DNA of 64,000 bases from contig NZ_QGDT01000017.1 in assembly GCF_003149085.1 (NCBI RefSeq), forward strand, positions 39,178-103,177, given 5' to 3'. A program made the translations under genes and the position numbers. Positions 9,267-16,893 of this stretch are shown here, piece after piece. Source of the stretch: Dyadobacter jejuensis (GTDB taxonomy: Bacteria > Bacteroidota > Bacteroidia > Cytophagales > Spirosomataceae). Each line of letters starts with the position of its first letter. Position 1 is the first letter of the stretch. The notes under the pieces are model-generated. The model saw nothing but the letters and a program-made list of their open reading frames with translations, searched no databases and was not told the DNA's origin.

Positions 9267-9809
9267 ATGTCAGACGAAGAGTTACTAGCCCTTTTTGAGA
9301 ATCCTGAAACGCGATCGAACGCTTTCAACCATTTGGTGCGCAAATACCAGCAAAAGGTGTATTGGTTGATCAGGAAAATGGTGGTCGATCACGACGACGC
9401 TAATGACCTTACTCAGGAGGTATTTATCAAGACTTGGAAGGCTTTAGATAAGTTTCGGGGCGATTCTAAGCTTTATACCTGGTTGTATCGTGTGGCCAGC
9501 AATGAAGCGATTAATTTCTTGAACAAGAAAAAAAGACGCTTTTTTATTCCTTTACACGACGTAGAAAACGAACTGTCAGAAAAGTTGGAATCCGACCCAG
9601 AGTTGAGTGGGGATGCCATACAACTGAAATTGCAAAAGGCCTTATTAAAACTACCGGAAAAACAAAGATTAGTATTCAATTTGAAGTACTATGAGGAGCT
9701 TCCTTATGATGAGATTGCCGAGATTACCGGGACGTCGGTAGGGGCTCTGAAGGCCTCATATCATTGGGCTACCAAAAAAATTGAAGATTATTTGAATGAT
9801 ACGGATTAA
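9267..9809 (+). CDS. RNA polymerase sigma factor, ECF (sigma-70) family
   Basis: The 180-residue protein has sigma region 2 at about residues 20-90 (DANDLTQEVFIKTWKALDKFR is the -10 recognition part) and region 4 at about 120-172 (LPEKQRLVFNLKYYEELPYDEIAEITG, helix-turn-helix). No region 3 is present, as expected of extracytoplasmic-function factors. It heads a three-gene set with a membrane protein of anti-sigma character and a secreted Spy-like protein, so it probably responds to an envelope signal. Its target promoters are unknown. Confidence 0.94.
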   Translation: MSDEELLALFENPETRSNAFNHLVRKYQQKVYWLIRKMVVDHDDANDLTQEVFIKTWKALDKFRGDSKLYTWLYRVASNEAINFLNKKKRRFFIPLHDVENELSEKLESDPELSGDAIQLKLQKALLKLPEKQRLVFNLKYYEELPYDEIAEITGTSVGALKASYHWATKKIEDYLNDTD

Positions 9810-9863
9810 ACCAAACGCCTACCTGCCTGTCCAATGATAGTGCAGCGTGCAAAATTGGAAAAC

Positions 9864-10337
9864 ATGGATAAGAATCGAATATTACTCAAAGACCTTAAGA
9901 AACAGGTTCCTATGGCCGTGCCAGAGGGATTTTTTGAAGAATTGCCCAACGTCATTCAGGGGCGTGTTGAAGGAAAGGACAACGGGAATTCCGAAGCGCG
10001 TTCCGACCGGGATTCAGGTCGGGTGATTGGAGTGAACTGGCAATGGGGATTAGGCTCAGCAGCGGCGGTATTATTGGTTGCCGTGCTCATATGGGTTACT
10101 TTTCCCAAGCAGCAAGGCGCTCTGGGCTCCGAGCCGTTGAGTGGTATAAGCCAAGGAAGTATTATAGAATACCTGGAGGAAGAGAATCTAAGCTATTTCG
10201 ATTTGAGTGAGCAGCGTGTGGTTCAGGCTGCCTTTGAGTCGGACTCTACGGTGATGTATTATTTGGAAGGAATGGATGACGAGCTGTTACTGCAGCAACT
10301 CATGGAAACGACTGCGATTGATTTGGAAAAGATTTGA
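9864..10337 (+). CDS. Single-pass membrane protein, probable anti-sigma partner
   Basis: The protein has about 157 residues. A short cytoplasmic N-terminus (KDLKKQVPMAVPEGFFEELP) is followed by one transmembrane helix (GLGSAAAVLLVAVLIWVTF) and an acidic extracytoplasmic tail ending in LLQQLMETTAIDLEKI. The VPEGFFEELP motif is common in Bacteroidota proteins encoded just after ECF sigma genes. I infer a sigma-regulating role from this position and topology; no zinc anti-sigma motif is seen. The start at 9864 is preferred over an in-frame ATG at 9834 because the family begins at MDKN. It follows the sigma gene by 54 bp. Confidence 0.65.
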   Translation: MDKNRILLKDLKKQVPMAVPEGFFEELPNVIQGRVEGKDNGNSEARSDRDSGRVIGVNWQWGLGSAAAVLLVAVLIWVTFPKQQGALGSEPLSGISQGSIIEYLEEENLSYFDLSEQRVVQAAFESDSTVMYYLEGMDDELLLQQLMETTAIDLEKI

Positions 10338-10353
10338 CCTAACTTAGTTTATA

Positions 10354-10824
10354 ATGAATTGTGTATTGAAAAAAATATTATTTAGAGCGCTGGCCTTACT
10401 TTTTGTGGTATTTTATGCCTCGGGAACTAGTGTATATGGGCAGCGTCACTCCAGCGATGAGATGCGACGAATTCAGGATGCCAAGGTGGCCATTATCACC
10501 AATAGGCTCGATCTGACCCAAGAGCAATCGGCTGGTTTTTGGCCCCTATATAATGAGTACTCTCAGCAGCGGCGGCAAATTCACCGGGATATGCGCAAGA
10601 TATTTGGCGAGAAAAAGGCCGATGGAGTGGACGATCGCGCAGCCATGAACAATCTAAAGGAGGTTCAGGAATTAAAACAGAAGGAGCTAGACCTAGAAAA
10701 AGACTATCAGCAACGGTTTTTAAAGGTGATTACAGCAAGCCAGTTAGCCGAGCTTTATAAGGCCGAAAAAACCTTCAACGACATGCTCATTCAACGGCTT
10801 AAACAGAATAGAAGACAAGACTAA
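10354..10824 (+). CDS. Secreted Spy/CpxP-like protein of the sigma operon
   Basis: This 156-residue protein has a signal peptide (hydrophobic stretch about residues 8-26, ending SVYGQ) and a charged, mostly helical mature part. The run RLDLTQEQSAGFWPLYNEY is the LTxxQ-type element seen in Spy/CpxP-like periplasmic proteins and in Bacteroidota proteins named sensor of ECF-type sigma factor. It probably binds misfolded protein or metal outside the membrane and informs the sigma/anti-sigma pair; that role is inferred. It is 16 bp after the membrane protein gene and ends before a strong terminator. Confidence 0.7.
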   Translation: MNCVLKKILFRALALLFVVFYASGTSVYGQRHSSDEMRRIQDAKVAIITNRLDLTQEQSAGFWPLYNEYSQQRRQIHRDMRKIFGEKKADGVDDRAAMNNLKEVQELKQKELDLEKDYQQRFLKVITASQLAELYKAEKTFNDMLIQRLKQNRRQD

Positions 10825-10845
10825 ATCGAACTTAATAGTAAAAGC

Positions 10846-10880
10846 AAAAACCCCGGTCGCATACTGCAACCGGGGTTTTT
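10846..10880. terminator. Bidirectional intrinsic terminator
   Basis: Twelve-base arms AAAAACCCCGGT (10846-10857) and ACCGGGGTTTTT (10869-10880) pair perfectly around an 11-base loop, with T-runs in both directions. It sits between the convergent ends of the sigma operon (10824) and the SulP gene (10900) and can serve both. Confidence 0.88.
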
Positions 10881-10899
10881 TTTGAGTGCTTCGGTTCGA

Positions 10900-12477
10900 T
10901 TAATGTGCTCCGTTGCCCTCTACCACCATGATATCTTTGGTTAATACCGTGATATCCTTTAAAGGTGCGGTATGAGTTCTGAAATTTTGGATGATTTCTA
11001 GTACATCATAATCAATATCGATCGATTTAGATCCATCGATCAATACCGTTGAGCCAGCTGGAATTTTGCTCAACGTGTCGTTGATGCTTCCTTTGTTAAG
11101 GAATGTTACCTCCTCCGATAAGATAATCTTGATCACATCTCCATCGTGCTGTTCTTCTTTTTCGTAATAGTACGAATGCTTGAAGTTTTTACGCAAGATA
11201 AAGTAGATGGCAACCACCATACCAATGGCTATTCCTTTGAGCAAATCGGTGCTTAAGATGGCGATAATGGTCACAATAAAGGGAATGAACTGTTCTTTCC
11301 CCAACTTGAACATAGATTGGTATAGCGAGAATTTTGAAAGCTTATAACCTACCATTAAAAGTATAGCTGCCAAAGAGGCTAGGGGGATAAAGTTCAATAG
11401 CCGCGGAATCAGCAGTGCTGATAGCAAAAGAATACTACCATGGAAAATGGTTGAGAACTTGGATCTACCTCCTGAGTCGATATTGGCTGAGCTCCGCACG
11501 ATGACCTGGGTAATGGGCAAGCCACCAATAAGTCCTGAGGTGATGTTACCAATTCCCTGAGCTACCAATTCTCTGTTGGTAGGGGTGCTTCTTTTATAAG
11601 GGTCGAGCTTGTCGGTAGCCTCTACGGAAAGCAACGTTTCCAAACTGGCTACTACTGCTAGAGTAATGGCCACGGTATATACTTGTGGATTAGAGAACGC
11701 TGAGAAGTCTGGGGTCTTAAAGAAGCTAAAGAATTCATTCAGGCTGGAGGCTACTGGTAGTTGAACCAAATGTTCGCCAGCCATTACGAATCCTGGGGCC
11801 ATTTGCGCAAAAACGGTGTTCAATAATATACCGATTAATACCACAAAAAGTGCTCCGGGTAAAAACTTGAACAAACCAATTTTTTTCATAAAAGGCCTGT
11901 CGAACAAGATTAGCAAGGCTAGAGAGACGATGGAGATAATAATGGCACCAGGACTTATATAGTCTACCGCATTCCAAATCTCGGTAAAGGTATTTTGACC
12001 GTCACTTTGTTGGAAGGTCTGGTCCCCCATATAGTCCACATCATAGCCAAAGGCGTGGGGTATTTCTTTTAAGATCAGGGTAATCCCTATGGCGGCTAGC
12101 ATTCCCTTGATGACGGAAGAAGGGAAGTAATATCCCACGATCCCTGCTTTGAGTAAGCCGGCAATTACCTGTATGACTCCAGCCAGTACCACCGCCAGCA
12201 AAAAGGCTTCAAAGCTTCCCAAAGAGTCTAGGGCTCCTAGCACAATGACCACCAAGCCAGCGGCAGGGCCTGAAACTCCCAGGTTGGATCCACTCAGCGA
12301 GCCTACCACAATACCACCTACAAATCCTGCGATGATACCTGAAAATAGCAGATCTGACCGGCCAGTAGAAGCCAATGCAACCCCCAGACACAGAGGGAGT
12401 GCTACTAAATATACTACCAGTCCAGCAGGAAGGTCGTATTTTAAATTGGCGAAAAAATTATTGTTCGATTTTGACAT
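10900..12477 (-). CDS. SulP family anion transporter with C-terminal STAS domain
   Basis: The 525-residue inner-membrane protein has a SulP core (about residues 10-400, starting NLKYDLPAGLVVYLVALPLCLG, the family signature) and a short STAS-like tail (about 440-520, with STVLIDGSKSIDIDYDVLEI). The family moves sulfate, bicarbonate or other anions, often by Na+ symport or H+ exchange. The neighbouring carbonic anhydrase gene, 39 bp upstream on the same strand, suggests bicarbonate as substrate, as proposed for other SulP-carbonic anhydrase pairs. That is inference from context; sulfate cannot be excluded. Confidence 0.93.
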   Translation of the reverse strand: MSKSNNNFFANLKYDLPAGLVVYLVALPLCLGVALASTGRSDLLFSGIIAGFVGGIVVGSLSGSNLGVSGPAAGLVVIVLGALDSLGSFEAFLLAVVLAGVIQVIAGLLKAGIVGYYFPSSVIKGMLAAIGITLILKEIPHAFGYDVDYMGDQTFQQSDGQNTFTEIWNAVDYISPGAIIISIVSLALLILFDRPFMKKIGLFKFLPGALFVVLIGILLNTVFAQMAPGFVMAGEHLVQLPVASSLNEFFSFFKTPDFSAFSNPQVYTVAITLAVVASLETLLSVEATDKLDPYKRSTPTNRELVAQGIGNITSGLIGGLPITQVIVRSSANIDSGGRSKFSTIFHGSILLLSALLIPRLLNFIPLASLAAILLMVGYKLSKFSLYQSMFKLGKEQFIPFIVTIIAILSTDLLKGIAIGMVVAIYFILRKNFKHSYYYEKEEQHDGDVIKIILSEEVTFLNKGSINDTLSKIPAGSTVLIDGSKSIDIDYDVLEIIQNFRTHTAPLKDITVLTKDIMVVEGNGAH

Positions 12478-12516
12478 AAAATTATGTAATTCAATAAGTT
12501 GGTAACAGGGAGGTTA

Positions 12517-13167
12517 TCAAGCCGTTTTGGGCTGCGGGGTGAATCGGTATACGGGTCGAATTTGGGTATTATCCTCTACCGATGCCTTTAGGTCCTTAAG
12601 CAAACCATTTTTAAGGTCATATACAATACCATGAAGCTGTAGGGGGCGGCCATTGGCCCAAGCATTTTGAACGATAGAGGTTTTGCCTAGGTTATTGACT
12701 TGTTCTATAACATTGTATTCGACCAAACGATCTGTTCTATCATTCTCGTCAACTATGGCGTCCAATTCTTTTTCGTAAAGCCGGTATACGTCCTTGATAT
12801 TACGCAGCCAGTTGTCGATAAGGCCTACCTGTTGATTGCCCATGGCGGCTTTTACGCCTCCGCAGCCATAATGGCCTACTACCATGATGTGCTTAACGCC
12901 CAATACATTTACGGAGTAGTCAATGACGCTCAATAGGTTCATGTCGGTATGTACCACCATATTGGCAATATTGCGATGCACGAAAATCTCTCCAGGATTG
13001 GTACCTGTAATTTGGTTGGCGGGTACTCTACTGTCCGAACAGCCTATCCAGAGAAACTCTGGGGTTTGGCCATTGGCTAGATTCGTAAAATAGTGGGGGT
13101 CAGTAGCAATTGTATCTTCTACCCATTTCTTATTATTATCAAATAGCTTATTATAGGAGCGTTCCAT
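12517..13167 (-). CDS. Beta-class carbonic anhydrase
   Basis: This 216-residue cytoplasmic enzyme interconverts CO2 and bicarbonate. Zinc ligands Cys43, His99 and Cys102 lie in WIGCSDSRVPA and VGHYGCGG, with the catalytic Asp45-Arg47 dyad intact. The length is typical of bacterial beta enzymes. It starts the two-gene unit with the SulP transporter. A TGTATTTG box about 60 bp upstream differs by one base from the Bacteroidota -7 consensus, with TTG 17 bases further up, so it is a weak promoter candidate. Confidence 0.96.
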   Translation of the reverse strand: MERSYNKLFDNNKKWVEDTIATDPHYFTNLANGQTPEFLWIGCSDSRVPANQITGTNPGEIFVHRNIANMVVHTDMNLLSVIDYSVNVLGVKHIMVVGHYGCGGVKAAMGNQQVGLIDNWLRNIKDVYRLYEKELDAIVDENDRTDRLVEYNVIEQVNNLGKTSIVQNAWANGRPLQLHGIVYDLKNGLLKDLKASVEDNTQIRPVYRFTPQPKTA

Positions 13168-13279
13168 GTGCGCTTGTCATTTTAAGTTTTATTAAAAAAT
13201 ATTAGATTTTTCAAATACAGATTCATCTTCAGTGCACAATATGGTACTGTAGAATCTTTATTTAAATATTAGGGATTTT

Positions 13280-13576
13280 TTAACTCAACTCTGGGGGCGG
13301 CGAGAACAAGTTGCGATATACCTCATTATTAAAACTAATGCGGTATAGAAAAGGAGAGAAATTATTATTGATATTAAATAAATGAGGAAAACCTTCGAAG
13401 AAATGAGCTATGATATGATGGTCTTCCATCAACTGCTGCGTTTCTACCGTTTCACTTTCACACTCTTCCGCATCACATACCACCACTACCTGGCTTTTGG
13501 CAAGCAATAGCTTGTCTATTCCTGTATAACAACACAGAAAGGCTAGGGTGATGAATATGATTAGAAAATTCTTCAA
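13280..13576 (-). CDS. Small exported protein of unknown function
   Basis: The 98-residue product begins with a hydrophobic signal-like stretch (MKNFLIIFITLAFLCCYTG), then a polar part with paired cysteines in VVCDAEECESE and a C-terminus ending PPPELS. I recognise no family. The coding call rests on the credible signal sequence and orderly start; it could still be a chance reading frame. An inverted repeat (13613-13646) lies in its upstream region. Confidence 0.5.
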   Translation of the reverse strand: MKNFLIIFITLAFLCCYTGIDKLLLAKSQVVVVCDAEECESETVETQQLMEDHHIIAHFFEGFPHLFNINNNFSPFLYRISFNNEVYRNLFSPPPELS

Positions 13577-13612
13577 GGGTGTAAGTATGGTTTTTGTACT
13601 AATTAAAAACTA

Positions 13613-13646
13613 AAAACAGACTCAAAACGTTCATTTTGTCTGTTTT
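13613..13646. repeat. Inverted repeat upstream of the small exported gene
   Basis: The arms AAAACAGAC (13613-13621) and GTCTGTTTT (13638-13646) are perfect complements. A second, offset pairing of CAAAA with TTTTG lies inside. On the minus strand the right end runs into a T-rich tract, so it could be a leader hairpin or a second terminator. An operator is also possible. Confidence 0.45.
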
Positions 13647-13700
13647 GTTGCGTCTGAAGTCAATTATAGTATAAAAAGTAAGACACCCAGCCACAAAAAA

Positions 13701-13721
13701 AAGGTTGTAAAAAACAACCTT
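13701..13721 (-). terminator. Intrinsic terminator of the hisB transcript
   Basis: The arms AAGGTTGT (13701-13708) and ACAACCTT (13714-13721) surround a five-base loop. On the minus strand they are followed by an unbroken T-run (complement of the A-run at 13695-13702). It lies 8 bp past the stop of the 34-codon ORF and about 195 bp past hisB. Confidence 0.72.
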
Positions 13722-13728
13722 AAAAATA

Positions 13729-13833
13729 TTATGCTTTCCAACCTTTTTCATGGTTCTCCAACCAACGCCCTACCAAAAAGGCTGAGGTTAACAAGATAAC
13801 ATAAAAGGCGATCATGATAATGGTCATATACAT
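13729..13833 (-). CDS. 34-residue predicted membrane protein downstream of hisB
   Basis: The reading frame starts at ATG 13833-13831 and ends with TAA at 13731-13729. The product is a single hydrophobic helix (TIIMIAFYVILLTSAFLVG) followed by a charged tail (RWLENHEKGWKA), a shape common among real small membrane proteins. It sits 82 bp after hisB and just before an intrinsic terminator on the same strand, which places it on a transcript. An alternative start is the third codon, also ATG. I know no family match; function is unknown. Confidence 0.5.
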   Translation of the reverse strand: MYMTIIMIAFYVILLTSAFLVGRWLENHEKGWKA

Positions 13834-13915
13834 ACTATAATCCGGTTTTCATTTTTCGATAATTGCAAATTTAGGCAAAAAATATGAATGCGGTACACCC
13901 GCATCCATATTTTTA

Positions 13916-15040
13916 TTACAGTACCCCTTTGGTAGAAGGCAGTACATCGAGGGCGTTTAAATCCCTTCGAACCGCCATTTTGATGGCTTTGGCGAAGGCC
14001 TTAAATATCGCTTCTATCTTATGATGCTCATTATCACCCTCTACCTTGATGTTAAGGTTGGATAGGGAGGTATCTGAAAATGATTTGAAAAAGTGATGAA
14101 ACATTTCAGTAGGCATTTCCCCAATTCTTTCTCTTTTGAATTCGGCATCCCAGACCATCCATGGGCGGCCAGAGAAGTCGATAGCCACCTGGGCCAGGGC
14201 TTCGTCCATAGGGAGCAGATAGCCATAGCGGCTAATGCCCCGCTTGTCTCCTATGGCTTTACGATAGGCCTCACCCAGAGCCAGGGCCGTATCTTCGATG
14301 GTATGATGTTCGTCGATGTGTAGGTCGCCTTTGACCTGTATCGTTAGGTCGGCTCCCGAATGCTTGGCGAGCTGATCGAGCATATGGTCGAAAAATCCAA
14401 GCCCTGTTTCAATATGAGAGAGTCCGCTACCATCGAGGTTCAACTCGATCACAATTTCCGTCTCTTTGGTATTTCTTTCGACCCTAGCCTTCCTGGAGGG
14501 AAGTTTCAGGTGTTCATATATGGCATTCCAGTCCGTCGATACGAAGGCCAATGAAGGAGCAGCTTCTGACGGGATTTGCTGGGCCGATTCGGCCGATCCG
14601 ATGTATATGGCCTTGCAACCCAAATTGGCTGCCAACTGAACGTCGGTATGCCTGTCGCCAATTACATAGCTGTTGGCCAAGTCATAGTCGGAAGTAAGAT
14701 ACTCCTGCAGCATGCCTATGCCAGGCTTACGAGTAGGTAGGTTGTCCTCGGGGAAGCTACGATCCACATGTATCTGGGAGAAACGAATGTTTTCGCCTTC
14801 CAGAATGGACAACATTTTATTTTGGGCAGGCCAAAAGGTGTCTTCCGGAAAAGAGGCCGTTCCCAAACCATCTTGGTTGGTCACCATCACAAGTTCGTAA
14901 TCGGTCTCTTCGGCTATTTTGCGCAGGTTAGAAATGGCTCCTGGTAAAAATGCTAGTTTCTCCAGGGAGTCCACCTGAAAATCGATCGGAGGCTCTATGA
15001 TAATGGTACCATCACGATCTATAAATAACACCTTCTTCAT
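13916..15040 (-). CDS. hisB: Bifunctional histidinol-phosphatase / imidazoleglycerol-phosphate dehydratase
   Basis: The 374-residue fusion catalyses steps 6 and 8 of histidine synthesis. The N-terminal HAD phosphatase (about 1-165) opens with LFIDRDGTI (Asp8 and Asp10 catalytic). The C-terminal dehydratase (about 182-374) has the manganese-binding motifs FFDHML and DEHHTIED and ends with the usual LPSTKGVL. The length matches enterobacterial HisB fusions. No other his gene is in the window, so this copy stands apart from at least the adjacent pathway genes. Confidence 0.97.
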   Translation of the reverse strand: MKKVLFIDRDGTIIIEPPIDFQVDSLEKLAFLPGAISNLRKIAEETDYELVMVTNQDGLGTASFPEDTFWPAQNKMLSILEGENIRFSQIHVDRSFPEDNLPTRKPGIGMLQEYLTSDYDLANSYVIGDRHTDVQLAANLGCKAIYIGSAESAQQIPSEAAPSLAFVSTDWNAIYEHLKLPSRKARVERNTKETEIVIELNLDGSGLSHIETGLGFFDHMLDQLAKHSGADLTIQVKGDLHIDEHHTIEDTALALGEAYRKAIGDKRGISRYGYLLPMDEALAQVAIDFSGRPWMVWDAEFKRERIGEMPTEMFHHFFKSFSDTSLSNLNIKVEGDNEHHKIEAIFKAFAKAIKMAVRRDLNALDVLPSTKGVL

Positions 15041-15088
15041 TTGGTTGTATTATTGAAATAAATATTTAATCAAGACAATTGCATTTCC

Positions 15089-15096
15089 TAATTTTG
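15089..15096 (+). promoter_or_regulatory. Possible Bacteroidota -7 box upstream of ribE
   Basis: TAATTTTG fits TAnnTTTG exactly. It lies about 190 bp before ribE in the divergent hisB-ribE region. The -33 region has only TTTA, so the call is weak. I looked for an FMN riboswitch in the 180 bp that follow and saw none. Confidence 0.3.
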
Positions 15097-15282
15097 CTCA
15101 AATTTCGGAAACTAAGCCGGATTGGTAAGCCATTTCTATAAGATTTTACTTTTAGAACCTTATTTAGAGGCTACAGCATGTCTATGTTTAGCTTAATTTG
15201 GTACAGGATCGCCACCGGAATGTATAGGGGTTAAGAAATTACAACTGGTATTGTTAATAAAATATTTATAATTTTAAGCATT

Positions 15283-15876
15283 ATGTTCACAGGGATTGTT
15301 GAAGCTACTGGTTTAGTAGAAAATATAGTTAATCAAGGTAGCAATGTTCAATTTACGATTCAATCTGCTATAGCATCTACTTTTAAGGTCGATCAGAGTA
15401 TAAGCCATAATGGAGTTTGCTTGACGGTCGTGGCCTGTGATGGCGATAGATACCAGGTTACGGCCGTAGAGGAAACCCTTCTTAAAACGAATCTTCGTGA
15501 TTTGAAAACTGGAGATTTGGTGAATCTGGAGCGTTGTATGCCCGCAAACGGTCGTTTCGATGGGCATATCGTACAGGGTCATGTGGACCAGGTTGGGACT
15601 TGTCGGCACATAGCACAACGCGATGGGAGCTGGTTGTTCGATTTTAGCTTCGATGAGGCCCAGGGCAATGTTACCGTCGAAAAGGGATCTATTTGCATCA
15701 ATGGAGTGAGCCTTACCGTCTTTAACTCTCAACCTGGAAGTTTTAGAGTGACGATTATTCCATATACTTATGAATTTACCAATTTTGCCGGTCTTCGTGT
15801 GGGAGATTCGGTTAATCTGGAATTCGATATTTTAGGAAAGTATATTAAAAGAATATTGACAGGTTATCAATCTTAG
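15283..15876 (+). CDS. ribE: Riboflavin synthase, alpha chain
   Basis: The 197-residue enzyme dismutates two molecules of 6,7-dimethyl-8-ribityllumazine to riboflavin. It begins with the hallmark MFTGIVEATG. Two lumazine-binding repeats are visible, at about 1-95 (SISHNGVCLTVV) and 98-190 (GSICINGVSLTV). It is a single gene divergent from hisB. Confidence 0.96.
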   Translation: MFTGIVEATGLVENIVNQGSNVQFTIQSAIASTFKVDQSISHNGVCLTVVACDGDRYQVTAVEETLLKTNLRDLKTGDLVNLERCMPANGRFDGHIVQGHVDQVGTCRHIAQRDGSWLFDFSFDEAQGNVTVEKGSICINGVSLTVFNSQPGSFRVTIIPYTYEFTNFAGLRVGDSVNLEFDILGKYIKRILTGYQS

Positions 15877-15884
15877 TATCTTTG
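15855..15884 (+). promoter_or_regulatory. Predicted Bacteroidota-type promoter for the PASTA/T9SS genes
   Basis: ATTG (15855-15858) and TATCTTTG (15877-15884) are spaced by 18 bp, close to the TTTG/TAnnTTTG consensus. The promoter overlaps the end of ribE. The predicted leader before the PASTA gene at 16090 would be about 200 nucleotides long and holds no recognised element. Confidence 0.5.
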
Positions 15885-16089
15885 ATTTTATCATGACTTT
15901 TTTGGTGTTGCAATCGGGCCGTGGCCTGTCCAATCTATCCTAAAATTGGTATACAAGCCGAAAGGTGATTCCTTTTTCGATAACAAAAGTATCATACAAA
16001 CAAAACCAGTCGGGATAAGGTCTATTGTCAAGCTGAATATTTCCATTTACTTTTACCATCTTATTAATAAGTTTCTGTCTTAAGTATAC

Positions 16090-16893
16090 ATGACTAAAAT
16101 TAGCACCCAATCGCGTTCGGACCTTTTGATACATATCGGTATCATAATTGCGCTAATCCTGGTATTTTTCCTTGGCTTTTTCTTTATATACTTGCCTTTT
16201 ACCACCAACCACGGCGAATCCATTACCGTACCCGACCTCAGGAAGCAGCCTGTGACGGAGTTGGATGCTTTTTTGGATAGCCGGGATTTACGATACGAGG
16301 TGAGCGATTGTACTTTTGTGGCCAATGTGCCGCCTCTTACCATTATTTCTCAATACCCTGCTCCAGGATCGAAAGTAAAGGAGGGGCGAAAAATATATAT
16401 TACGGTGGTCTCTAACACGGCTCCACTGATCAAGATGCCTAAGCTAACCGATATGACGCACCAAAGTGCGCAAATGTCCCTTAAAAGTGTTGGCTTAGAG
16501 GAAGGGACCATCACCTATGAGCCCGATATGGCTCAAAATGCCGTTTTGAAGCAGCTTTACCAGGGTAAGGAAATATTGCCTGGCCAGCCCGTTGCCAAGG
16601 GGTCCAAAATAGACCTGGTCCTTGGAGAGGGCTTGGGGACGGCTCAGTTCAATGCCCCTTCGGTATTGGACATGCCCTTGGATGAGGCCAAAATCGTCAT
16701 TGTTGGCGCTGGCCTTAAAGTAGGGCAATTGATGGAATTGCAGCCAGAAGATGGGCAGGGGGGAGGAATTGTCGTGAAGCAGAATCCCGAAGGAGGATAC
16801 AAAGTTAGAATAGGGGATGTGATCGACTTATGGGTCACCCCGGAAGCCAACGAAACCGAATCGAATGAACAACCCCAAGGATTACAATTCTAA
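16090..16893 (+). CDS. PASTA domain protein, membrane-anchored
   Basis: The 267-residue protein has a short cytoplasmic N-terminus, one transmembrane helix (about residues 13-36) and three extracytoplasmic PASTA repeats (about 43-108, 110-180 and 184-255), each opening with a VPDL- or MPKL-like element. PASTA modules bind peptidoglycan or muropeptides, often on serine/threonine kinases or penicillin-binding proteins. No kinase or transpeptidase domain is present here, so it is probably a wall-sensing or scaffolding protein. Its 3' end overlaps the next gene by 29 bp. Confidence 0.88.
   Translation: MTKISTQSRSDLLIHIGIIIALILVFFLGFFFIYLPFTTNHGESITVPDLRKQPVTELDAFLDSRDLRYEVSDCTFVANVPPLTIISQYPAPGSKVKEGRKIYITVVSNTAPLIKMPKLTDMTHQSAQMSLKSVGLEEGTITYEPDMAQNAVLKQLYQGKEILPGQPVAKGSKIDLVLGEGLGTAQFNAPSVLDMPLDEAKIVIVGAGLKVGQLMELQPEDGQGGGIVVKQNPEGGYKVRIGDVIDLWVTPEANETESNEQPQGLQF

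Noticed and set aside
15097..15282. Possible FMN riboswitch before ribE
   Set aside because: The conserved FMN aptamer blocks are absent.
15940..16134. Minus-strand frame of 64 codons with text faintly like an S4 RNA-binding domain (VKVNGNIQL)
   Set aside because: It starts inside the PASTA gene, lies opposite the predicted leader of that gene, and lacks most S4 residues. I treat it as chance.
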